DNA from: CAVQBP01 sp963723205
Lineage (GTDB): Bacteria; Bacteroidota; Ignavibacteria; Ignavibacteriales; Ignavibacteriaceae
Assembly: GCA_963723205.1 (NCBI GenBank)
Contig: CAVRQC010000008.1
Coordinates: 1 to 64,000, forward strand
DNA: 64,000 bases
Direction of reading: 5' to 3'
Shown: positions 26,859 through 35,713 of the stretch, piece by piece
Position numbering within the stretch: the stretch's first letter is position 1
How the letters are laid out: the number at the start of each line of letters is the position of its first letter
Made by a program: the position numbers and the translations under genes
Notes under the pieces: generated by a model
Seen by the model: the letters and a program-made list of their open reading frames with translations, nothing else
Told to the model about the DNA's origin: nothing
Databases searched by the model: none

Positions 26859-27548
26859 TTATTTTAATATAGAATCAAAAGTCGTAGTTAAATTTTCTTT
26901 TAATATTTCCCATTTGGCATTATTATTTAATACGAATTTCTGGTTAATTTCAAGTTCAATCCCTATATAATATTTTTGCGAAAATTTCTTTCTTAAATAT
27001 GAAGTAAATCCATCCGATATTCCCAGATAAGGATAATTAAATCGTATTTTTAAATGTTCATCTTTCGATAACAATTCCTTTTTGAATAAAATAGCAAAAT
27101 CTCTTTCTCTGCTTATTTTCGGGTCATATAAGAGCCCGATATCAGCATTTCTTATTTGGCTATTTAATACAGGAGTAAAAGTGTGAACTGAAATGTGAAC
27201 ACTTTCTTCTCCTTTCTTTACTAATTCTTCGATTAGATTTTCAACTTTATTTCTAAAAGGAAAATAGTATTTATTTAATAACTCCTCTTTTTTATCCTGG
27301 TTCAGATTTTTTGAGAATTGGGAAAATAAGTTAGCACTATTAATTGACCGGTTTAGTTCTATTAAAAGTCTGCTTATTTCTGAAAAAGAAAAATAATTCT
27401 TTCCTTTGGATATTGTTTTGGCAAGTTCTAATGCCCCGGGATCATAAGCTTTGTGAGTTTGTAATATACTTATGTTATCGTTAAATAGGTATTGATACTT
27501 TGGAGGAATTTTATTCCCTCCATGTTCGCACGTTACAATAACATTCAT
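26859..27548 (-). CDS. N-formylglutamate amidohydrolase-like protein
   Basis: The 229-residue protein matches the FGase family: VIVTCEHGGNKIPPKY at the N-terminus with the zinc-site His and Glu region, THKAYDPGALELAK, and SVHTFTP with a second metal ligand. Known members remove formyl from N-formylglutamate in histidine breakdown or cleave related amides. No hut genes are nearby. Instead it overlaps by 4 bp a GCS2-type ligase in a cluster with an ATP-grasp ligase and a C39-like peptidase. This suggests that it hydrolyses or edits an amide made by those enzymes; that role is inferred. Confidence 0.85.
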   Translation of the reverse strand: MNVIVTCEHGGNKIPPKYQYLFNDNISILQTHKAYDPGALELAKTISKGKNYFSFSEISRLLIELNRSINSANLFSQFSKNLNQDKKEELLNKYYFPFRNKVENLIEELVKKGEESVHISVHTFTPVLNSQIRNADIGLLYDPKISRERDFAILFKKELLSKDEHLKIRFNYPYLGISDGFTSYLRKKFSQKYYIGIELEINQKFVLNNNAKWEILKENLTTTFDSILK

Positions 27549-28786
27549 GGGATAAATATTTTATTGTCAGCCAGTGATTCGGAAAGTCTCATATATGTTT
27601 TAAATATGTTATTACCTAAATAATTTCCAGCTAAAGATTTAATAATTCTGGAAGATAAACTTCCGTATTTTAATATTAATTCAATATTTTTAATCCAGGA
27701 TTCCCTGGAAATATCATTTGTAAAGATAATTTCCTTAATTAAATATTTCCATAAATCACTTGCTGAAGATTTTTTATTTTCAGTATAATTGAATGCTCTT
27801 AAATACTCTTCATCCTCAATTATTGCATTTTCCCCCCCTTTAATAATTTTTAAGAATATTTGAGCGAGTCTTTCTTCATCCCACTTTATTTGCTCTTCTA
27901 GTTTAATCCATTTCTCGTTAATCAATAGCTTTAATACATTCACAATTGAATAAACAATTGTTAAATCTGCAGCAGGACATTCCTGGATATCTATAATTCT
28001 TATTTCAATAGTATTTCTTTCAAACCTGGCAATAGCTCCTCTTGAGTTAACCCATTCGTTCTTCAGGATTCCTTCTGTATCATAAGGAGATAAATCTGAA
28101 TAAATTTTTTGCAGAATTTCGGTTTGATAATCGGATTTATTGAACACCCTTTCAGGAATAACCTTTCCCGGAATTGATGGAATTTTTTCCTGGTTTTTCC
28201 GGTAAACCTCAAGCCTTGTATCATAATAACCAGAGATCTTTCCATCTATAATAGGAGTGCTTGCACTTATTGCGGGAATAATCGGCAGCAGAAGCCTTAT
28301 TGCTGCATGAAGCTTCTTAAATTCTTCATCATTATAAAAAGGGAGATTAAGATGAACACTTTGCAGGTTTGACCAGCCGTGCCCTTTGCAGTTAAAAATT
28401 TTATTATAAGTTTCATAGGTAGCATTATATTCATGCGGCCAAAGTATTGTTTCCTTATCCGGGTTCATAAAAGGATGCATGCCGGTCGGCATTAGCATAC
28501 AATTGTAATTCCGTAATATTTTATTAATTGACTTTACATCCTTGGCAAATAATTCATCAAGATTGTTTAAATCTTTCCTGGGGCCATTAGTCTTCATTTC
28601 GATAACATGCAAAACCAGTTCATTTGACCACGATGTTTCAGTAAATTCCACATCTGAAATATACTCGCCTATTACGTCATAAATAACTTTATCTGTTATT
28701 GGTTTAATGTTTAGATTGTCTTTGTCAACAATCATATATTCCAGTTCAACACCATAACCGCCAAATAAATGCAGTGCTGATTTCAT
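27545..28786 (-). CDS. GCS2-family carboxylate-amine ligase (glutamate-cysteine ligase-like)
   Basis: The 413-residue protein belongs to the glutamine-synthetase-like GCS2 group. It opens with LFGGYGVELEYMIVD, the nucleotide/metal-binding GxExE segment in a GVELE form, followed by SNELVLHVIEMKTNGPR, HPFMNPDKETILWPHEYN and IRIIDIQECPAADL. Such enzymes join glutamate, or another carboxylate, to an amine with ATP. Whether the amine is cysteine cannot be told from sequence. The gene overlaps both neighbours by 4 bp, so it is translated with the RimK-like ligase before it and the amidohydrolase after it. Confidence 0.85.
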   Translation of the reverse strand: MKSALHLFGGYGVELEYMIVDKDNLNIKPITDKVIYDVIGEYISDVEFTETSWSNELVLHVIEMKTNGPRKDLNNLDELFAKDVKSINKILRNYNCMLMPTGMHPFMNPDKETILWPHEYNATYETYNKIFNCKGHGWSNLQSVHLNLPFYNDEEFKKLHAAIRLLLPIIPAISASTPIIDGKISGYYDTRLEVYRKNQEKIPSIPGKVIPERVFNKSDYQTEILQKIYSDLSPYDTEGILKNEWVNSRGAIARFERNTIEIRIIDIQECPAADLTIVYSIVNVLKLLINEKWIKLEEQIKWDEERLAQIFLKIIKGGENAIIEDEEYLRAFNYTENKKSSASDLWKYLIKEIIFTNDISRESWIKNIELILKYGSLSSRIIKSLAGNYLGNNIFKTYMRLSESLADNKIFIP

Positions 28787-30255
28787 AGGCGTAAATTCTT
28801 AACTTTTCTGATTTTATCAATTCTATTTTTAAATGAATGCATCACGGATAAATATAATTTGTCTTTAAGTTTTTTATCTTCTATTCCATAATCTATACTC
28901 GGATTATCATTTACTTCTATAACAAAAACATGATCTCCTTTTTGCTTCAGATCAACACCATAAAATCCATCACCAATTTGATTTGCTGCTTTTAAAGCAA
29001 TATTTATCACTTTTTCAGGTACATTCTTCACCAGTAAAGTTTCGAAATTACCATAGTTCGAATCGCCTTTATTATCCCAATCATAAATTTGCCAATGATT
29101 TTTTGCCATATAATATTTGCATGCGTATAAGGGAGTTTTATCCAGTATACCAATTCTCCAGTCAAAATCTGTCGGTGCAAATTCCTGGGCTATAATTAAA
29201 TCCGAAGAATCGAGAAGCTTTTCCAATTCGATTTTCAGATTGTCCCTGTCGTTTACTTTTGTTACACCTTGTGAAAAAGAGCTATCGGGTTTCTTCAAAA
29301 CGCATGGTAAACCAATCTCCTTTTCAACAAATTGAATGTTATCTTTATGCACAATAATGGTTTTAGGAGTTGGAATTTTTGCTTTACCAAGTAATTCTGC
29401 AAGATAGACTTTATTCGTACATTGCAGAATAGACCATGGATCATCAATTACTACAAGTCCTTCTGCAAATGCTCCCCGTGAAAATCTGTATGTATGGTTG
29501 TTTACAGCTGTGGTTTCCCTAATGAACAAAGCATCAAATTCGGGTATCCTGTTGAAGTCATCTTTTTCAATGATTTCACTTCGTATACCAACAGATTCAC
29601 CTGCTTCAATAAATTTATCAATTGCCTTACTGTCTGATGGCGGAAGTTTATCTTCTTCATTAAAAAGAATTGCAAGATCATATTTTGCTCTGGGAATTTT
29701 TGATGACGAATATCTTTTCTTTGAAAAATACGATCGGGCAAATTCAACTATATAAGGTTTATGATTATCCGGAATATCAATAAAAGAAATCGGCGAAATG
29801 TTCTGCAAAATCCATTTCTTTTCATAAAAAAATTTTGCTCTTAAAAGTGGCGCCTGGAAAAGACTATATAATTGTGCACTTAATTTGTCATATTGCTTGG
29901 CAATATTTCTTCCAAAATAAATACTAAGCACAAAATTTTTTGATTGTATTTTGGACAGGCTTTTCTGAATTAATTCTTCAATATCATCTGAAATAATTCT
30001 TATTAAGGATTTTGATTTCAAATCCTGGATAGTAGATATATTAGGGAAAGCACGATGACCTCTTGCTTCAGCAAGAAGCGATACATAATAACCGGTGCTT
30101 TGATATCTATAAGACCTGCACAAATTAAAAATACGGGCCGATTCTATTTCCGAATATTTATTTTCTGTCAAATATGATTTTGCGGCTACAACTTCGACAT
30201 CCTCTATATAAAAATCCATGTCGGCAGGATTATTAGTTACAACTATTTTTTTCAT
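28783..30255 (-). CDS. RimK-like ATP-grasp ligase with N-terminal RLAN-type domain
   Basis: This 490-residue protein combines an N-terminal domain of about 160 residues (YRYQSTGYYVSLLAEARGHRAFPN), typical of RLAN-RimK proteins, with an ATP-grasp ligase from about 270 to 465. Visible ATP-grasp elements are the lysine in CVLKKPDSSFSQGV, IAQEFAPTDFDWRIGIL, and the Mg-binding FVIEVNDNPSIDYGIED. RimK-like ligases add glutamate or other amino acids to peptides, proteins or small acids. The ATG at 30255 directly follows a seven-base tandem repeat, and no clear Shine-Dalgarno is present apart from its AAAGAA units. It overlaps the GCS2 gene by 4 bp. Confidence 0.87.
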   Translation of the reverse strand: MKKIVVTNNPADMDFYIEDVEVVAAKSYLTENKYSEIESARIFNLCRSYRYQSTGYYVSLLAEARGHRAFPNISTIQDLKSKSLIRIISDDIEELIQKSLSKIQSKNFVLSIYFGRNIAKQYDKLSAQLYSLFQAPLLRAKFFYEKKWILQNISPISFIDIPDNHKPYIVEFARSYFSKKRYSSSKIPRAKYDLAILFNEEDKLPPSDSKAIDKFIEAGESVGIRSEIIEKDDFNRIPEFDALFIRETTAVNNHTYRFSRGAFAEGLVVIDDPWSILQCTNKVYLAELLGKAKIPTPKTIIVHKDNIQFVEKEIGLPCVLKKPDSSFSQGVTKVNDRDNLKIELEKLLDSSDLIIAQEFAPTDFDWRIGILDKTPLYACKYYMAKNHWQIYDWDNKGDSNYGNFETLLVKNVPEKVINIALKAANQIGDGFYGVDLKQKGDHVFVIEVNDNPSIDYGIEDKKLKDKLYLSVMHSFKNRIDKIRKVKNLRL

Positions 30256-30302
30256 TTTTTATTTTTTATTCTTTATTCTTTATTCTTTATTCTTTATTCT
30301 TT
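30254..30302 (-). repeat. Seven-base tandem repeat at the peptidase/ligase junction
   Basis: On the minus strand the unit AAAGAAT is repeated five times without error (30268-30302), then twice as AAAAAAT (30254-30267). The array begins in the last two codons of the C39-like gene, contains its stop and ends in the ATG of the ATP-grasp gene. Copy-number change would alter the spacing without changing either protein frame. Confidence 0.85.
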
Positions 30303-30992
30303 AGGTTCAATAATTAAGAATATGGAATCATACGTTACAATTCCAAGAAGAATAGAATTTATTAATCTATTCACCTTTACAGAATAGTAATTGCTTTTAA
30401 AGGGATGATTTGTGTAAGGATCGGCTATGACGATATGTTTTTTCTCTTCATCATAACCACATAATACTACAAAATGTCCCGTCGGGTAACCTTTAATATC
30501 ATCATATATTAATTTATTTTTTTCTATCGTTAGTTCCCGTTTACTTTGATACAAATAGGTTGCACTTAAACCGGTAAGAATAGGAATGTTTTTTTCAAAA
30601 TACTTTTTTAAAAGCGAAGGAGTCAGTTCATCATATCTTAATTTACCCCCTTTTTCTAAAAATTCGATATACGCTTTAGATACAGTTTTCAATTTTTTAT
30701 CTTTTTTATGATTGTATTGTTCCTTTAATTTTGCAATTAAATCAACATCATCAATAAACCAGGTCGGATCAAATACATTGAGGTTATAGGTATATAGCTT
30801 GGAATTGTAACCTCTGTCCAACGCATGACACGCAAGATGTACTGCAAGAGTTCCGCCTTCATCCAAATTAGTTACCTGTTTAATGACCTCCTTTAGACCA
30901 ATTTCATCACCATAAAACTTATATACGGCATGTAGACTTGTAGGTCCGCAAGTTGTATCATCAGGCTGATCTTTAATTTTAACCTGCAGCAT
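30294..30992 (-). CDS. C39-like cysteine peptidase
   Basis: The 232-residue protein has the papain-like C39 arrangement: DDTTCGPTSLHAVYKFYGD with Cys15, PTGHFVVLCGYD with His173, and IVIADPYTNH with Asp191 as the third residue. There is no signal peptide or transporter fusion, so unlike the bacteriocin-exporter C39 domains it is a free, probably cytoplasmic protein. It starts the four-gene set with the RimK-like and GCS2-like ligases and the FGase-like protein. It may trim a peptide substrate before or after ligation, or act as a transpeptidase. No small precursor-peptide gene was found beside it. Confidence 0.85.
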   Translation of the reverse strand: MLQVKIKDQPDDTTCGPTSLHAVYKFYGDEIGLKEVIKQVTNLDEGGTLAVHLACHALDRGYNSKLYTYNLNVFDPTWFIDDVDLIAKLKEQYNHKKDKKLKTVSKAYIEFLEKGGKLRYDELTPSLLKKYFEKNIPILTGLSATYLYQSKRELTIEKNKLIYDDIKGYPTGHFVVLCGYDEEKKHIVIADPYTNHPFKSNYYSVKVNRLINSILLGIVTYDSIFLIIEPKE

Positions 30993-31055
30993 AAATTCTT
31001 TATAAAAATTATGTTAAATTTATATACAATATTTAATATTTAATATTGATCTAAT

Positions 31056-31082
31056 ATTGACTATAATTTTATAATAGTCAAT
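31056..31082. repeat. Inverted repeat between divergent C39-like and ppc genes
   Basis: ATTGACTAT (31056-31064) and ATAGTCAAT (31074-31082) are exact reverse complements with a 9-base spacer. It may be an operator for either gene; no regulator is assigned. Confidence 0.4.
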
Positions 31083-31088
31083 CCTTAG

Positions 31089-31102
31089 TGTGCCGGTCAC
31101 CT
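31089..31102. repeat. Half copy of the type B palindrome
   Basis: TGTGCCGGTCACCT matches one arm of the palindrome at 58132-58162 at 13 of 14 positions. No second arm follows, so this looks like a decayed repeat. Confidence 0.4.
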
Positions 31103-31192
31103 AAACTAATTTTAATATCTTTAAGTAACTTTGGGATGACTTTTATAAACCAACTATTTTTTCCATCATTAAAGACAATATAATTATTGTAA

Positions 31193-33979
31193 ATGAACAA
31201 AATATCTTTAAATAAGCTTGAAGCATCGGAAAAAGATGCTCCGTTAAAAAGAGACATCAGGGAACTTGGTTTTATCCTGGGAAATATTCTGAAAGAACAG
31301 GAAGGCAAGGTTTTATATGAAACCGAAGAAAGACTGCGGGCATTAACAAAATCACTTAGGACCGAATATGATGAAAAAACAAGAAAAGAAATTATTTCAT
31401 TAATTAATTCCCTTTCAATCGAAGATGCATATAAAGTTGTACGTGCTTTCTCCACTTACTTTATCCTTGTAAATGCTGCCGACGAAGTTCACAGGATTCG
31501 AAGATACAGGGAAACCATAATGTTTAACAGCGAACCTCCCGAAAACTCAATTGAAGAAGCTTTGCATTTCTTAAAAAATGAATTGAATGGTGAATTAAGT
31601 AAAAGTGATATTGAAAAAATATTAAACGGCATTAAAATAATACCGGTATTTACAGCCCATCCAACTGAAGCAACACGACAAACTATTCTAAGAAAAATAT
31701 TAAATATTAGCCAACTGTTGCTACAAAGAGAATTGTTAAAAAATACTTCTGAAGAAGAGGAAGAGATTAAAGCTCAACTGCAGACAGAGATTACCCTGTT
31801 ATGGCAATCAAATGAAATACGCTTTCACAAGGTAACAGTAAAAGATGAGATACAAAGAGGTCTCTTTTTCTTTAAGGATGTAATCTATGAAATAATACCG
31901 CAGTTTTATTTAATCTTAAATTCAAAGTTTAAAGATGAATTCAATTTGGATAAACCAGTCCCAAATGTTCTTAATTTTGGTTCCTGGATGGGAGGAGACA
32001 GAGACGGACATCCATATGTAACGGTTGATTTAACAAAAGAAACTTTAATGAATAATAAAAACCAGATTCTTAATCTTTATTTAAGAGATCTTTCTCCTCT
32101 TTATACTTCATTAAGCTCATCATTAAATATTATCAAAGCAGATAAAAAACTTCAACAGTCAGTAGAAAAAGACCGTGAACTTCTTAATCCCAGAATTAGT
32201 GAAGGCATAATGCGGGACCCTTCCGAAATCTACCGAACTAAATTATTGCTGATTGCTGAAAAGCTTCAGCATACAATTGATAGCACAGAAAAAGGATATG
32301 CAAATTCTGACGAACTTCAATCTGATTTTCAATTAATTTACAGTAGCTTGGTAAAAAATAAAGGAAAGACAATTGCAGATAACAAAATACTCCCGTTGAT
32401 ATACAAAATAAAAACTTTTGGTTTTCATTTGGTACAAACCGATATAAGACAGAATTCTCCGATGCTCCGTTTTGCTATCAATGATATTTTGAATTATTCT
32501 GAAGTCAGTCCCGATTTTCAATCTTTGGAAGAAGAAGAAAAAGTCAAAATTCTGACTAGGGAAATATTAAGTGCCAGACCGTTAAAAAATTCTTTTAGTG
32601 ATTTACAGGATATTACAAAACAGGTTATTAATGAAATTGAATTAATTAACTGGGGGAAAAAGAATATTTCGCCGGAAGCATGTAATGATTATATAATCAG
32701 CAATTGTTCAACAGTGAGTGATGTTCTTACGGCATTGCTGTTGGCAAAAGAAGCCGGTGTAGTTATAGTGCATTTGGGAAAAATAGTAAAATCAAATTTT
32801 GATATTCTTCCATTGTTTGAAACCATCGAAGACCTTAGGAAATCCCAGGAAGTAATGCAGAGACTTTTTAATAATAAAGCATATGCATCTCATTTAAAGA
32901 TCAGGAATAAAACACAAAAGATAATGATCGGGTATTCGGACAGCAATAAAGACGGTGGAATTGTAACATCAAACTTTGAACTTTATAAAGCTCAAAAAAA
33001 CCTTAAAAAATTATGCGACAATGAAAAAATTGAGCTAATTCTTTTCCATGGCCGCGGAGGAAGTATTTCCAGGGGCGGCGGACCTGTTAGCCAATCAATA
33101 TTAGCTCAGCCTGCTGGAACAATTGAAGGAAAAATAAAAATTACTGAGCAAGGTGAAATGATTTCTTCCAAATACCTTATTCCTGAAATCGCTCATCAAA
33201 GTCTGGAGTTTATTACATCAGCTATTTTAATAGCTTCAGCAGAATCAAAGTATAAAAAAGCTAACGATAAATTTGATGATTATAGTGAAATATTTGAGGC
33301 AATTTCTTCTAATGCACTTGAAAGTTACCGGCAATTAATAAATTATAAAAACTTCAATGAATATTTTAGAACTGCTACTCCTATTGATATTATTGAGCAA
33401 ATTGAAATTGGTTCACGTCCTTCATCAAGACAAAAGAATAAAGATTTTAAAGCTCTGAGAGCAATTCCCTGGGTTTTTTCATGGACTCAAAACAGACAGA
33501 CTATTTCCGGCTGGTACGGATTCGGGTACTCCATAAATAAATGCATTGATGAAAAAATAACTTCATGGGATGAAATTAAAAAGATGTACAATAAATGGGA
33601 ATTTTTCAAAATGCTGGTCAATAATATTGAAATGGTGCTTCTTAAAACGGACATGATTATCGGGAAAGAATATGTTTCTTTGTGCAAAAATAAAAAATCT
33701 GCCGGTGAAGTATTTGAGATGATAAATAAAGAATATGAACTCTCAATAAATACAATCCTTAAGATTACCGGGGAAAAAGATCTTCTTGAACATAATAAGT
33801 CTTTACAGAGCTCACTTCTTTTGAGAAATCCTTACATTGATCCTATCAGCTTTATCCAGGTAAAATTTATAAAGCAATACAGAGAACAGAATTTTCCAAA
33901 ATCTAAAAAAGATAAGCTGGTTTCCTTATTACGAATTACCGTAAACGGAATTGCTGCGGGAGTAAGAAATACCGGTTAG
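31193..33979 (+). CDS. ppc: Phosphoenolpyruvate carboxylase
   Basis: PEPC makes oxaloacetate from phosphoenolpyruvate and bicarbonate, feeding the TCA cycle. The 928-residue protein shows the full set of family motifs: VFTAHPTEATRQT with the catalytic His, FGSWMGGDRDGHPYVT, MIGYSDSNKDGG, the mobile loop LFHGRGGSISRGGGP, and a C-terminal LLLRNPYIDPISFIQ ending in RNTG. The C-terminal NTG, which contributes to the aspartate inhibitor site, is intact, so inhibition by aspartate or malate is likely. It appears monocistronic and divergent from the C39-like cluster. Confidence 0.97.
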   Translation: MNKISLNKLEASEKDAPLKRDIRELGFILGNILKEQEGKVLYETEERLRALTKSLRTEYDEKTRKEIISLINSLSIEDAYKVVRAFSTYFILVNAADEVHRIRRYRETIMFNSEPPENSIEEALHFLKNELNGELSKSDIEKILNGIKIIPVFTAHPTEATRQTILRKILNISQLLLQRELLKNTSEEEEEIKAQLQTEITLLWQSNEIRFHKVTVKDEIQRGLFFFKDVIYEIIPQFYLILNSKFKDEFNLDKPVPNVLNFGSWMGGDRDGHPYVTVDLTKETLMNNKNQILNLYLRDLSPLYTSLSSSLNIIKADKKLQQSVEKDRELLNPRISEGIMRDPSEIYRTKLLLIAEKLQHTIDSTEKGYANSDELQSDFQLIYSSLVKNKGKTIADNKILPLIYKIKTFGFHLVQTDIRQNSPMLRFAINDILNYSEVSPDFQSLEEEEKVKILTREILSARPLKNSFSDLQDITKQVINEIELINWGKKNISPEACNDYIISNCSTVSDVLTALLLAKEAGVVIVHLGKIVKSNFDILPLFETIEDLRKSQEVMQRLFNNKAYASHLKIRNKTQKIMIGYSDSNKDGGIVTSNFELYKAQKNLKKLCDNEKIELILFHGRGGSISRGGGPVSQSILAQPAGTIEGKIKITEQGEMISSKYLIPEIAHQSLEFITSAILIASAESKYKKANDKFDDYSEIFEAISSNALESYRQLINYKNFNEYFRTATPIDIIEQIEIGSRPSSRQKNKDFKALRAIPWVFSWTQNRQTISGWYGFGYSINKCIDEKITSWDEIKKMYNKWEFFKMLVNNIEMVLLKTDMIIGKEYVSLCKNKKSAGEVFEMINKEYELSINTILKITGEKDLLEHNKSLQSSLLLRNPYIDPISFIQVKFIKQYREQNFPKSKKDKLVSLLRITVNGIAAGVRNTG

Positions 33980-34016
33980 ACTAGATGCAAAAGAGAAACT
34001 ATTATTTTGGTTTTAT

Positions 34017-34033
34017 ATTTTTGAATTTTGACT
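34017..34033. repeat. Short dispersed repeat, first copy (inverted)
   Basis: The reverse complement reads AGTCAAAATTCAAAAAT, identical over 17 bases to 36941-36957. Both copies lie in short gaps between genes and continue into similar TCAAAA-rich sequence. Confidence 0.5.
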
Positions 34034-34047
34034 TTTGACTTAATTGC

Positions 34048-34650
34048 TTATATCTCTTTTAATTTTTCAATACCCTGTTTGCTGTATCTCTTTAGAATCA
34101 ATTTTTTAATTTTCTGCAAAGGAAAATTTGATTTATCGATAAAATAATCTAATCCGACACCATCAAACAAAGCTCCTAATATTCTTGCTTCGATAGCAGG
34201 ATTTTTCAACCCAGCCTGCTTAAGAATTTTTTCAAACTTTTTAAGTATACCTGAATTGAATTCGTTAGATACCTTTTTCCCCTGTTCTATTATCTCGGGC
34301 TGAAGGACGAATGAAATATACAAGCGCCAAAATTCTTCATTTTCCTCAATATATTTAAATGAAAATTCTATTAAAATCTCAATTTTCTTATAAGGGTCCA
34401 CGGAGGAGTCTAATATCTCTTCAAACTCCTGTCCTATTTGAAGCATTTGTTCAAATAAAGCCTCAACCAACTTTTGCTTACTTTCAAAATAATTATAAGC
34501 TAAACCTTTAGAAATTCCGGCAGCTTTTGCAATATCACTTATAGATGTCCCATGATAACCCTTTATTGAAAAGAGTTTTAGTGCATTTTCAAGAATTACT
34601 TTTCTTGTCTTCTCCCTCATTTCCCTGAATTGTTCTTTGGATCTTGGCAT
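34048..34650 (-). CDS. TetR/AcrR-family regulator
   Basis: The protein of about 200 residues has a TetR DNA-binding domain (ILENALKLFSIKGYHGTSISDIAKAAGISKGLAYNYFESKQKLVEAL) and a helical ligand domain. I place the start at ATG 34650 (MPRSKEQ), not at the longer in-frame ATGs 34683 or 34713. An operator-like palindrome at 34665-34682 would otherwise lie inside the coding sequence. A matching site precedes the divergent exporter operon at the same distance from its start. The protein thus probably represses itself and that operon; the ligand could be the exported lipid or drug. Confidence 0.92.
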   Translation of the reverse strand: MPRSKEQFREMREKTRKVILENALKLFSIKGYHGTSISDIAKAAGISKGLAYNYFESKQKLVEALFEQMLQIGQEFEEILDSSVDPYKKIEILIEFSFKYIEENEEFWRLYISFVLQPEIIEQGKKVSNEFNSGILKKFEKILKQAGLKNPAIEARILGALFDGVGLDYFIDKSNFPLQKIKKLILKRYSKQGIEKLKEI

Positions 34651-34664
34651 GATTACATTTTTAT

Positions 34665-34682
34665 TGATTAAATGTTCAGTCA
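34665..34682. promoter_or_regulatory. Candidate TetR operator 1 (autoregulatory)
   Basis: TGATTAAATGTTCAGTCA matches the reverse complement of operator 2 (34847-34864) at 16 of 18 positions and is an imperfect palindrome. It lies 14 bp upstream of ATG 34650. Confidence 0.55.
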
Positions 34683-34846
34683 TAAATTTATTTCTTAAAC
34701 TGCAATAAAGCAAGTGTTAAAGACGTTAAAAATATCCGAATATGCTTGATTATAAAATAAATTTGTGCTTTATCACTTATTTTATTTAACTATTTATATT
34801 TTTTTTGCCAATTTATTTTGACAAATAAAAAATAATTATTATTTTT

Positions 34847-34864
34847 TGACTGAACGTTTAGTCA
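34847..34864. promoter_or_regulatory. Candidate TetR operator 2 (exporter operon)
   Basis: TGACTGAACGTTTAGTCA is a palindrome with only one mismatched pair of positions (TGACT-AACGTT-AGTCA symmetric). TGA-N-TGAACGTT-type sites are typical of TetR regulators. It lies downstream of a TTGACA-like hexamer at 34818-34823, where binding would block transcription of the operon starting at 34890. Confidence 0.65.
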
Positions 34865-34889
34865 TTCTTAAATATGAATAGTGAATAAA

Positions 34890-35636
34890 ATGAAAAAGTT
34901 TATAATTTCCCTTCTGATTTTGATTCCAATCGGAATTCTCTATAGTCAAACGGCAGAAGAAATAATACAGAAAGCTGAAGATGCTGTTAAAGGTGAAGAA
35001 ACTGCAAATGGAACATTTAGAATGACAATCCATACGGAAGATTTCACTCGGCAGCTTGTTATGGAATCTTGGTGGCAGGGAAATAAAAATTCTCTCATTA
35101 TAACTAAGTCCCCGACAAAAGAAAAAGGAAATAAAACTCTAAAGATTGGAAATGAAATGTGGCAGTATCTTGCCAACACAGAAACTACAATAAAGATCCC
35201 TCCGTCAATGATGCTTCAGTCATGGAATGGTTCTAATTTCACAAATGATGACCTGGTAAGAGAATCTAATTTAGCGAAAGACTATACTCAGAAAATTATC
35301 GGAAATGAAAAAATTGACGGCAACGAAACCTGGAAAATTCAATTAACACCCAAACCGGATGCTCCCGTTGTTTGGGGAAAGCTCTATTATTGGGTCCGTA
35401 AACAAGATTATCTTCCTGCCCTGGTTCAGTATTTTGATGAGAAAGGGAATATGGTAAGATACCTGGTATATTCAGATGTTAAAGATTTTAACGGTAGAAA
35501 ACTTCCGGCAAAATGGACAATGTATGACAAAACTAAGAAAGACAACTATACGCAAATTGAAATCCTCAGTATGGATTTTAATACAAAAATACCGGCAAGA
35601 AAATTCTCATTCCAGGAATTGGAAAGAGGAAATTAA
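34890..35636 (+). CDS. LolA-like outer-membrane lipoprotein-sorting protein
   Basis: The protein of about 248 residues has a signal peptide (MKKFIISLLILIPIGILYSQ) and a LolA/LppX-like beta-sheet fold (residues about 22-245) of the group annotated as outer membrane lipoprotein-sorting proteins. Typical stretches are GTFRMTIHTEDFTRQLVMESWW, TKEKGNKTLKIGNEMWQYL, LTPKPDAPVVWGKLYYWV and GRKLPAKWTMYD. It likely carries a lipid or lipoprotein across the periplasm. ATG 34890 is preferred over GTG 34881. It heads an operon with two LolC/MacB-like permeases, an ATPase and a barrel protein. Confidence 0.85.
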   Translation: MKKFIISLLILIPIGILYSQTAEEIIQKAEDAVKGEETANGTFRMTIHTEDFTRQLVMESWWQGNKNSLIITKSPTKEKGNKTLKIGNEMWQYLANTETTIKIPPSMMLQSWNGSNFTNDDLVRESNLAKDYTQKIIGNEKIDGNETWKIQLTPKPDAPVVWGKLYYWVRKQDYLPALVQYFDEKGNMVRYLVYSDVKDFNGRKLPAKWTMYDKTKKDNYTQIEILSMDFNTKIPARKFSFQELERGN

Positions 35637-35713
35637 TTCCAAGCACAAGTTCATGAGAAATAATATCAGATGATTAAAAAATTATATCTTAACTAACAAA
35701 TTATAAAGAATTT

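Noticed and set aside
29117..29755. Several plus-strand open frames opposite the ATP-grasp gene
   Set aside because: They overlap a strongly supported ligase, have no family features and look like antisense shadows.
31021..31060. TTTAATA/TAATATT tandem repeats upstream of ppc
   Set aside because: Only two or three imperfect units in very AT-rich DNA; not different from background.
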